NCBI GenBank assembly: GCA_950295325.1
Contig: OX485807.1
Span: 21,423,666-21,487,665, forward strand
Length of the DNA: 64,000 nucleotides
Direction: 5' to 3'
Source of the DNA: Polytrichum commune
Lineage: Eukaryota; Streptophyta; Polytrichopsida; Polytrichales; Polytrichaceae
This document shows, one piece after another, positions 49,610 to 59,400 of this stretch. Each line of letters opens with the position of its first letter. The first letter of the stretch is position 1. The translations under genes were made by a program, and so were the position numbers. The notes beneath the pieces were generated by a model. That model was not told where the DNA came from. It saw only the letters and a list, made by a program, of their open reading frames with translations, and ran no database searches.

Positions 49610-49840
49610 TAAATAATAACAAGTTTTTAAAAATAAAAAATAATCGAGAAGATTCTACGCACATCCGCGTAGTAACCTCTTCTTGGTATCCGCCTATAGA
49701 TTATTCCTACTTTATCACTAGCTCAATTTGGGATAGCACCAGTCAATGTAACCAACCGGATTCGAACCCGGGTTGATCCAGACCTAATACCAGTCTCTTA
49801 TACAACTTGCATCCACATGCGGATGTCTCAAAACCTAGTA
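49610..49840 (-). repeat. tRNA-like SINE-like sequence, right arm
   Basis: This is the inverted counterpart of 38,775-38,985. The B-box is exact on the minus strand (GGTTCGAATCC, at 49,758-49,768). It differs from the left copy by scattered substitutions, including CCGCATGTGGATG for CCGCCTATAGATG near the start. Its presence at the same place in both arms shows insertion before the inverted doubling. Confidence 0.45.
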
Positions 49841-50253
49841 GCTACCTACATATTGATTATTTCTAATATCTAATTTCTTTGTTTTTGTAGATTGTGGGCC
49901 TTAATTCAGCCCGTGAGCGGTTTGAGTGGTTCACAATTATGGCACCTACATATACGTATAATGAGGTTATGCACCTACTTGAACTTGCTGGTGTTGTAGA
50001 ATGTGAGTAATTGTGCAAGTGTTGGTTGTAACTACATGTATGAGGATGTCAATAAATGACATGTATTGGTTTGGATTATTATAATAAAAATTAGCAATGA
50101 ATTGAAAGTGCTTTAAATGATCCATGGCAATAGGGCCCTTTCACGTGTGCTTCATTTAAAATATTGGCAATTTATAATTGAAAATATGCAATTAATTTGT
50201 CAAAATTCTGGTTGTGTATTCTAAACCTATGTGTCTTTACTAAATTTGGATTT

Positions 50254-50340
50254 ATTGCTCATATGTTACTGCTCATTGCTCATGTGTTACTGCTCACCGC
50301 TCACCGCTCACTGCTCATCGCTCATAAGATAGCTTCCCTC
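50254..50340 (-). repeat. terminal inverted repeat A, right copy
   Basis: The reverse complement reads GAGGGAAGCTATCTTATGAG with the same TGAGCRR heptamer series as the left end. After 50,340 LINE sequence resumes with CAACCAGGAAAC. No 9-bp copy matching TATAAAAAT lies here, as expected if this end belongs to a second element copy. Confidence 0.85.
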
Positions 50341-50389
50341 CAACCAGGAAACTACATCAGCCAACAAAAAGTTCCCATAAGTTAACAAA

Positions 50390-51210
50390 TGGCTATCGAA
50401 TAAACAAATCAACCAGAAACTCTCCAACCACTTCTGGAAAAGCAATCATATCCCCAATACGCAAATTACCCAAATTCTACAATTTAGATACGCACAATAC
50501 ATGGGTAACCATAGAAAAAAAAAAAAATTGGCCCCTCCAATACCAAAATCCCAATTGTACACTATGCCAAAACAACGACAAAGACACATGGCCCCACTTA
50601 CTATCAACATGCAAACACCCATACTTAAAAAGACTTAGAATTACAAGGCACAACAAAGCCGTCCATCTTATCACCCAAACACTGCAAGCCAACAAGAACA
50701 CCAGGTTCTTTACGCTGATCAATGCAGGCAACCTCAACAATCAGCCGCCTGGTCACACAGTACCTGAATGGCTCCTTGCATGTACATGTTCGCAAAGGAA
50801 GTGCCAATGCCAAGCCAAACTAAGACCAGACATAATGTGCATTATATGAGCCCCTAACCAAACACAAACACTTATACTACCTTCCCCCAATCACACGATC
50901 CAATTTATCGAATTCACATACTGCCACGACAGATCCCCAGAACAAGCCCTCACACACAAACATACCAAATACGACCCACTAATTAACACTATACAAAACC
51001 CCCTTATCAACCCCCTTATCACCATTACACCCAGAGTAAGAGGCACTATCCACGAACACTCCATGGACCAACTAACCAAACTAAAAATCCCAAAGAACAA
51101 CATAAAAACCCTCATGAAAAAAATACATGAGAATGTCATTAAATACCTCACATATCTCGTCCTTAACAAAAGAAAACTTGATAACAAACAAACCCCTGTC
51201 CCCCCGCCCT
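50390..51210 (+). pseudogene. LINE C-terminus: zinc knuckle and restriction-like endonuclease
   Basis: The LINE resumes with LSNKQINQKLSNHFWKSN and ILQFRYAQYMGNHRK, then a one-base slip in an A13 run (about 50,515-50,527). Next is CTLCQNNDKDTWPHLLSTC (from about 50,557), followed by LRITRHNKAVHLI. The C-x2-C...H...C knuckle followed by R-x-x-RHN is the arrangement of R2-group elements. Then come ACTCSQRKCQC, KLRPDIMCI (PD near 50,828), a TGA, and IQFIEFTYCHDRSPEQALTH (50,896-50,960) with a following KY. PD...E...K-x-x-KY fits a restriction-like endonuclease, which nicks target DNA in this LINE group. Family assignment is inference from motifs. Confidence 0.65.
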
Positions 51211-51419
51211 AACTAAATAAATCAACATGGTACGATAACAGAGCCCACCTCCCAAAGGAGGCATAACACCCTATACTGCATCACGGGACATTGTGATCAG
51301 TACAGGGCCAACGGGCTCGCATTTATGTCAGTATCTAATACCGGCGTTATTTTTTCTTCTTTTCTGTGATAACTACCCTAGTGGTACTTTAATTAAGAGA
51401 TTTATTGATTGATGAATTG

Positions 51420-51428
51420 GAAAAAAAA
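51420..51428 (+). other. A-tract at the 3' end of the C/A-rich LINE
   Basis: TTGATGAATTGG is followed by an A-run, after which composition changes to ordinary AT-rich sequence. This is the expected 3' tail of a target-primed retrotransposon. No matching target duplication was found near 30,260, so the boundary is tentative. Confidence 0.5.
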
Positions 51429-51435
51429 TAATGAC

Positions 51436-52011
51436 TTACTATGCTTTGATGTATTTAGCATGTGAGAAGATGGGGATTGGAGTCAGACAACTCCAGGGGA
51501 AGAAATGGGCTAGACAACGCATGGATATAGTGTGCACGGGAGTTAGACAACTCCAACTGGTAGTTAGACATCTCCCTCTCGAAGATCTTTGTGTTGGAGT
51601 TAGACAACTCCAACTAGAAGATATGAATCGGAGTTAGACAACTCCTAGCGGATGGATGTTATTCATTGAGGTTACACAACTCTCAATGGATAGATGAATC
51701 AAGCTGGAATTAGACAGTTCCAAGTGGAAGGTTGTGACCAAGCCAAAAGATAAGAAAATATCATATAGTTAAATGATCTATGAATATAGCTAAGGAAACT
51801 TGAGTACAAGTTAGTAAGACTTGAGACTTCTAAAAGTATCTCTTAGATGCTATGGATAAAGAAGGATAAGACTAGGAGTCCCCTTGGGGATATAAGAGAG
51901 AGCTCGGGGGAGGAGAGGGGATCTTTCTTTTGTCTCCCTCCTATGGTCGGGTGGTTCGAGCTCACACAGCACATTGTATTTGTTAAGAGAATGTTTTTAT
52001 AATATATTGTA
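51436..52011. other. possible solo LTR with hairpin-motif cluster
   Basis: Seven exact or near copies of the 16-mer GGAGTTAGACAACTCC (GGAGTT stem, AGAC loop, AACTCC stem) lie at 51,479-51,494, 51,539-51,554, 51,559-51,575, 51,596-51,611, 51,630-51,645, about 51,668-51,684 and 51,706-51,721. Downstream are a TATAAG motif (51,891-51,896) and a CT-rich stretch (TTTGTCTCCCTCC). Clustered repeats before a TATA box resemble the U3 region of an LTR retrotransposon. I cannot define TG...CA ends or a 5-bp duplication, so the identity is tentative. Confidence 0.35.
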
Positions 52012-52317
52012 TTGAAGGTTCACAATTGTTTTATGGGATGTAATTGTTCTTGGACTGAGGTACGTGACACTATCCCTATCTCTAGAGATACTAGACTATG
52101 CCACTTATTCTCCTATAATGCAGCTGAAAATGAGGCACATTTTGTGTTGACATGGCCCCTATATAACCCCATTAGAGATAAGTTTCCATCATTATTTGAG
52201 AACATTGTGTTGAGGAGCCTCAAGTCTTTCTTTCAATTAGACCATCAAGTTGACGTCATGCACACTACCACACTCTGCCACTCTATAGAATTAGTTGGTT
52301 TGAAACCATCTTGATGT
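52012..52317 (+). pseudogene. C-terminal fragment of the older LINE
   Basis: The open frame encodes RDTRLCHLFSYNAAENEAHF, PLYNPIRDKFPSLFEN and SLKSFFQLDHQ. C-x2-[LF]...E-x-E-x-HF...P is the post-RT knuckle region of LINEs of the type seen at 28,550-30,240. Position and orientation are right for the missing 3' part of that copy. The intervening DNA would then be later insertions plus a deletion. Confidence 0.65.
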
Positions 52318-53485
52318 ACTTTCAGACCCATTAGCCTTTTCAATTTCATGCATTTCATTTCATTGTAGGTGACAAGCACTAACAAGAGGGGTTTAGGGGG
52401 GCCACAATAGAATATTGACATGTTTGAATTTATGTTTGGGAGGATAACCACATGATTGTCTCCACGTCCTAGTGTATTGAACTTCTGCAGTTGAGGCTCT
52501 TGTATCAGATATACATGTGTGGTTGAAGTGCTTACAAATCTCAAACCGAACTCATTGTTGAACTGATATATGTGAGTGGAAATGGTAAATGGCAATTCTT
52601 GTAAATCAAGAGAGGACACCAAAAAATATGTTATGATAGGGATAAACCATGTGCTTGAAATATTAACCATTCTAGGCTGAAATATGAATGATCTGTGTGC
52701 CAATAAGCGTGGTCACATAACAAGAGAGAATCTGCAAAATTCCCTATGGTATAATGAAAGGTTCCATGCATTGAGAAGAATTGAACATGTCGATTTTCTA
52801 ACCCTATAATTAGACAATTGCTGAAATTAATATGCTGTTCAGAAGAGATCTGATGGACATCTAGAACCCAAAAGCAAGTGACCACTTAAGGCACACACCT
52901 TAGAAGTCCTCAATTCTCAAATTTAGATATAAATGGGCTTGGGCTTGGAACCTCCACTACAAATCAAAGTAGAGATAGTCAAGAATGCAAACATGAAACT
53001 GTCAGACAAATCCATGCCATCATTGTTTAGTGCAACGGGCACAAGAATGCTCCTCGTGCAGATACATTGTCGAAGAATTTGCCAACATGATCAAGCATGT
53101 CCTCATAACTGAAACCTGAGTTTCAGCACCCTAAATCATACTATCATTTTTGTTCGTCAAGCACTTCAGGATCATTGTTCCAACTTTGGTAAGTTGAACA
53201 ATGACAAAATTTCCTCAGGGCATGCATAACACAAGAAGTGTGTAGGAGTTTGAAGTTCTCCTGAGAGTTGTACAACTGGAGAACTAACTGCAGAAAGGGT
53301 TTCTCAGAAATGAACCTAATTCCTGTTGGAATGCACAAGCTGCTTCAATGAGGCCCACTATGGAACTGAGACAATGAAATAACTGTACATTGAACTGGAT
53401 GTTCATGATAGGAGGGAGAGAATCCTCCCTCCCTACATGAAGAGATGAAATCAATCTCCTCATGTCCCACAAATAAATTAGGAAT
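52318..53485. other. MORC gene 3' flank
   Basis: Sequence between the LINE remnant and the MORC stop codon. Part of it is presumably the MORC 3' untranslated region. The minus-strand frames here (for example 52,245-52,703) have no recognisable domain and I do not call a gene. Confidence 0.45.
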
Positions 53486-56400
53486 TCAGCCCCTACCAAA
53501 GCGTAACCGATTGTTCTCAGATTCAAGCTCCCGCACACGCAATAGTGCCACCTGTTCAAGAAACAAATCCAAAGTATGAGAAATGCATTGACAGACTTGA
53601 ACAGCCAACACCGGAAATATTTCATTAGAATTTCAATGGCATAGTTTATGATATTGTGATAAGCAACAAGAGAAAAATATGGAATATGGTGAGTGCAAAT
53701 ATTTGTACTCTGTTGTACTTAAAACTAGTTGCTTGAGGTTGAGGTCTATATCTAGTCACAAATACCTTGCAAGCAAATGCATCATCCTTCCATTAAGGCA
53801 TGATGAAATAAACTATAGTCCACAACATACATGCTAACTTCCGATAAAAATTTGTTCAACTTGCAATCAGCCCATGAGGTTTCTTCATGAACCAATCATA
53901 GTAACTCTCACCTTCAACTTTCTTCTCATCTCCTCATCATCATTTTCCCGGAGCTGCCTCTCTTCTTCCAAGGCAATGCGCAGACTATCCCGTTCACGAA
54001 CACATTTCTCTAAATTGCGTCTATCAAAGGCCTCTTGTTGTTCCATATCCAATAGCTACAAAACCACACCGAAGCTTTAGGATTGAAAGCTTAATAGCAG
54101 CCAGTAAGTATAACCTTTTACCAGTGATTGGTGGAGCTCAGCAATCAGAAACATCAATATCAAACTTTGCAAGAACGAGTGAGTGACTACTAGAACATTG
54201 AGAAAAAATCTCCACAGCACAGACAAAATCACAAGCAAGGTGCACTAGTGAACAAGCGTAAGAATGCAACCTATGCTTGTCCTTACAAAAACTACCAGAC
54301 TGTCAGGACAATTATTGTATAGTTTCTAAAATGTTTCTCATATACATGCAGAATATAAGATCGTTTAGAAACAAATACCTAGGTTTACGACAAATAATTT
54401 GCTCCTTGACCTAGTATCCAAAGAGTGGGTAATATTTACCTGGGCTTCTAATTTGTGATTACGGTCAATTTCAAACATCAAACTCTGTTCACTTGCCTCC
54501 TCCAACCTCCGACACCTGTAATCCCTTGATGGACAAAGTAAGTACAAGAGTGAAAACAAATCCAGGAAGAACATAATGAGGAAGTGTCAACACGTGGTCA
54601 GTGACGAGAGAAAGTCAGAAAAGAGAATACCTACCTTTCTCGAATTAAATCATTTTCTTCCTTGAGTTGCTTCAAGATTTCCAACTCAACTGAAGATTTG
54701 TGGCCGTTTGAGGTCACTGCCCTTTGACCTTGTGCAGGAGGAGTCACTTCAGCAGCAGCAGCCCTCCTTGCAAACTAATGTTATGACAGAGATTTAGTTT
54801 CTTAAGAGTCAGTACTAACGTCCAGCAACCATTACAGATAAGCAAGAGCATGAATATCTCACTCATCTTTCCACAATTAGTCATAAAATAACCATCTTTT
54901 TTCAAAATGTAAGTGCAAAGTGTACACCAGAAAGATCTCACATAAAGCATCATGATAATTTATAACACTGCGACTGCCTTCCAGAAGATAACTTCAGAGG
55001 TCAAAGAATGAAGAATCAAAGCATGAAGTATAGGCTCCAAGAATGTGAGGAAATACCATTCTTCCGAGATCTTCTAGGGACTTGCGGCTAGGGACAGTCT
55101 CCTTAGCTACATTCTCAATATTCTGAACCTTTGGAATAGGACTTCCGTTTGTAAGTGACCCAGTTCTGGATATTGCAGCAGCAGGTTCCATTTCAAGGCG
55201 TACCCTTGCGCATGAATTGTCTCCATATGTACGCAGAACACCTCCTCCCCTCCTTCCCTCACTCAGCGAATTTGAAGGCAATGACAGTCGTAATTCTGCA
55301 CGAGGATCTGAGATTGGCGATGACAATGTTGACCCTTGTCCTCTATGTACAACAGCCTCTGTAAGCCACAGGCACTTGAAGGATCAAAACCATTGCAATA
55401 ACATGAAGTGTGATTGACCAGTTGGCACCCAGGTAATACAAAACTGAGAAGCCCAAGGTGGATGCACAAAACTCTACAAAATGTGAACTCAACATGAACA
55501 GCCTCAATCTTGAATCTTCAAGCAGTTGCCACTTCAGTTTTCAATGTTCAGAGAGGAGGTTCCACAAAGGAATTCTATGAAACCAAAAACCATTCAATAA
55601 ATTGCATCAATATTATGCCCAAGACTTGAGAAATGACATTGTACCTGCAGATACAGGGGCAGGTGGGATTTGCTTCTTTCTACCTTTCTTGCTTACATAG
55701 CCCACTCTATGACAGTTGTTTGCCCTGCAGGAGTGGATAAGCACTTATAAGAACTGAGATAAATCCGCAATATTTTCTCCAGATGCGGCCCTTCCAAATT
55801 CAGTACTGCAGGTGGATTGAGGGGATACAAATAGCAATATACCAGAAGTTTTTCTGCATCTGCAACAACCGCGACTCTAGGCGTGACAGCACAGTAGTCC
55901 GCTCAAACCCTTGCTTGTCATGAGCAGGTTCCACAAAGTTTGCCTCCAATACTCCTGAAAGAGAGTAAGGGTCTCTGTTAATGTCATTACTGCCATCGCT
56001 TCCCTTTAGACATAACTAGGTCCACAACTTCATTGAATCAAAGTCCAAACAGTACTAGGTGACACAAGAGTGGTGAATTGAGCATATGCACAGGTGAGCC
56101 TCACATGTGCAATGGAAGGACTCCTGCCATGAAATCCCTCACAAGACTATGAAAATACTTTGGAAGTCTCCCTCACATTAGCATAATGGATTTGCCAAGA
56201 AATCTGCCATTCAATTACTGTATTCCAGTCTAAGTTCCAATCATAAGTTTCACTACAACTCTAGATGAACGTTACATTCAGGCATTCCCCAAAAGAACTA
56301 CATACAAGAATGTAAAGAATTCTATGATAGACTCACCTATGATGCCTCGCCCATCACTGCCAGTGCAATTCCAAATCTTCCAGCAAGGCTACAAAAGTCA

Positions 56401-59400
56401 CACCAACTAAAATGACTTTAATATCATTCTCATGGCTCAGCTCTTTTTAACATGTATGGCTTACGAAGTCGAAACCTCAAAATGACTCATTGAAATAAAA
56501 AATAAACTTAGACTGAAACTGGTTGGAATGGTAGGCTGACTGCACTAGACAAATGACCTTCTAATGGTGGCCTTAGTACAAAATGCCAGGTAGTCTCTGC
56601 AATATACCTTCATATGCAACAGCACTAGCACCTTTGAGTAGAGAATGTCAGGATTTCATCAAAATGACACCAATAGAATGACACCAATAGAACCTGGATG
56701 CAGCTTTCGTCAAATTGAAACTAGGTACAGTTAATTACATCCAGACATCACTCAGACCTCCATGAAGCTGTACCTTAATCAGACGATTCTTATGATACAC
56801 ATTGAATCCTTGTATGTTGATGTGGTCCTTCGCATCTTTTACAAAACCAATAGTCACCACTGCCATCATCTGCATGGAGAGCCTTGCTTTTATAAATATG
56901 ACCACAATACCATACACCATGCTACATCAACACTTTTCTTCCAACAATTTAAATGAAAACACCACATGCACATCATCAGTGTAGGGTAAGCAGATAAACA
57001 ATTTCATTCCAACCAGCACCTACAATCAGAAAGTACTTGACAATAACACTTACATCTGTCTCCCTAGACACATGGTCAGCCCCACTCTGTGGTCTGTAAG
57101 TGAGTTCTTGTGCGTACATCAAGTCGTCTACAAGGTTATGGTGCTGAACTTCCTGTCCTCTTAGTATGATCCTGAAGCCAGGTGGCATCCTCAAGTACAA
57201 GATCGATACATAGCTCTGTGTCACAAGCAAAAAAAATTAACTCCAGGTAGAATGTTGCATTTGAATTGCAACACACATATTTGAGGACTATGCACACCTA
57301 AACTGGACCAAGAACACAATGCACCCCTATTCCCCAGCATTCTTTACAGTTCCCAAGTTTGTTGGAGCAAGTGCAAACCAATATGACACACAGGAAATGT
57401 CCTTGCATCCTGGATTACTAAAAGCTTCTTCAAGACAAGTGTCAACAATAGACGGGAAATACCCTCAAGGAGTGCCGATATGTCAAGTAATGTCGAGAGT
57501 CAGGAAATCGTTGGGCCATTAATATTTTCTTCTCGTCACGATTAGCTCCTCTAATTTGAATATCCTGGTAGAGAAAGTCACTACATTCTCATGAGCAACA
57601 ATGTCATCATGTCCATGATTGAAAACATTGGTATTTTCATGCCACCAATTTCTCACTCTGAGAAATGACAAGGTTCAACACTGTGCAGATAGTGAAGACA
57701 TGCTGAATGGAGTGTTTGCTGTTATTCTCTGCACTACAGAAATTGTTAAGAATAGTACTTACATATGGATCTGTGTCAAAATCCAGTTCCAAATGACCCT
57801 GATCGTCCTCCCATAAATTGTATAAAACAATTCTCGTTCCATGGTCCTTCATCCCTGCAAACTGGAACTATAGAAAGCATCACTTTCAAACCCTGTCAGA
57901 ATCTATATGCACACTGAACACTCCACATTCTCCCCTTCCACTAACTATGTCTTTGATTTCAAGGATAGGAAAATGACACTAGAACAGTCATGACATCAAG
58001 GCTGCAGGTTCTGAATTCCGTAAATTTCTAAGATTCCAGCTCGTTATGGTAAAGTAAGTAATCACTAGGAATCATAGCATTTGTGTTAATTGAATACATT
58101 GATCAGTGTTCATGTAGCTGCGTTGTATTGTGTAAATTTCAGTCCATAAACCTTCAACAAAACCAGCCACTACTATGATAGGCTGCTGAATAGAACCTGG
58201 TCAAAAAGTTCCTCCTCATTGGCATATGGACACCAACTCTGTATAGTTTCTAAGTTATGTGTCCAGTCCTTCAGAGTGCTCCTTGTCATTTTCCATACCT
58301 CTCCATCACCAATTTCATAATCTATCTGTACACACCCATATCCTCCCTTTAGGAACTTGTGCAACACATGGCCACTCATGTATCTCACCCACAATATAAC
58401 TCTCTTCTTCATACTTTAAAATGAAATACACATAGGACTCCTCAAAAACACTCGAACGTTGGGAACCTAGATGTTGGCCCTGGTCATTAATCTTTAAAAC
58501 AAAATTATATTTTCAATTGATTGCTTTGTTCTCAACTGTCTAGAAAAAATGACCGAACTTCAGTTTCTTTCACTACAGCATGCAGGTGGGTTGGATATGC
58601 CATGGTAACGCAAATCAGAGTAGCATTCTCACCATTGGGACAATAATGTCATCATGTCCAGTTTGCCGGAGAAAGGTAAAAGACAGCATACCAATACTCT
58701 GAGTGGCTCTGCCACAAAAATCACATATGTTAACCTCACATTACTTGGCAAAGCATTAGAAGGCTTCTATTGCAGAGCAAGGCCTGGCCCAAACAAGGCC
58801 GCAAGCAACAGTGACAGTGGAAAATAGGGCCTGGGGCCATGGGTTTGATGCTATTGGGCCTCTAACCACTCAATCACCACTGTATCCTAAAAACAGATAT
58901 TTTGGTGGGTGACGCCTTCTTGCCTATCTTGCTTGAAAGCGTAAAGAGTTACCTGGGGTGAGGAAGCATGCAAGCCATACAAGAGCAGGAATTCAAAACA
59001 AAAACCAAGAAAATGCACTAGAAAATTTACAGCACAGAAATGGCATGCACTGCAATGTATCAACAATCCAGTGAGGGGTCCTGCAGCCTTTTTACCTGTT
59101 TCCATTTTTGGCACGAGATCGTGAAAACACTATCACATCAGCCCCAAGGCGCATTGTACTTGTTTTAAATCCATTGCCATCTGCACATCCAACAATTATA
59201 TATTTTAACAGAATGAAAGGATTCACTGTGGAGATAAGCTGATGCAGGCATGCCCCAGCTCACATATACAAACAAAAGTCAAAGTAGGTCTAATTCTCCT
59301 CATAGCAACTGATGTATCACCAGCAACCCTGCATGACAATCCTTCTTCAGATATCCTCTACAGAAATATCCATTTTGCGCAGAGAAGAAATTGTGAAAAC

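Larger units (their letters stand above)
38264..50340. mobile_element. 12.1-kb inverted-repeat block of Mutator-like element sequence
   Basis: The arms at 38,264-43,593 and 44,852-50,340 are inverted copies of one sequence (5.33 and 5.49 kb), with small differences and unequal minisatellite length. The spacer 43,594-44,851 holds a LINE RNase H fragment and the remaining end of the right-hand element. The right part (43,979-50,340, 6.36 kb) has terminal repeats at both ends and looks like a full-length element. The left part lacks one end. Each arm carries a SWIM-domain gene and a DGNHR-motif gene, both broken. The 9-bp TATAAAAAT duplication and the SWIM protein support Mutator-like affiliation. 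I did not recognise a DDE catalytic domain, so the class is likely but not proven. Confidence 0.75.
30260..51428 (+). mobile_element. non-LTR retrotransposon with restriction-like endonuclease, split by a Mutator-like block
   Basis: The sense strand is very rich in C and A and poor in G, from about 30,260 to 38,263 and again from 50,341 to about 51,300. The intervening Mutator-like block lacks this bias. Coding fragments in order are an N-terminal region (33,223-34,646), reverse transcriptase (34,606 to about 36,600), an unassigned region (36,600-38,230), then a zinc knuckle and PD...E endonuclease-like domain (50,390-51,210). The 3' end has an A-tract (51,420-51,428). Without the inserts the copy is roughly 9 kb. 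It has several stops and frameshifts, so it is inactive. The 5' boundary is approximate and I could not find its target duplication. The domain order recalls endonuclease-type LINEs of the R2/NeSL/CRE group, with an RNase H addition. Confidence 0.75.

Noticed and set aside
50341-50349. CAACCAGGA as the 9-bp target duplication partner of the outer left end
   Set aside because: It does not match TATAAAAAT. The true partner lies inverted at 43,970-43,978, which led to the inversion model.
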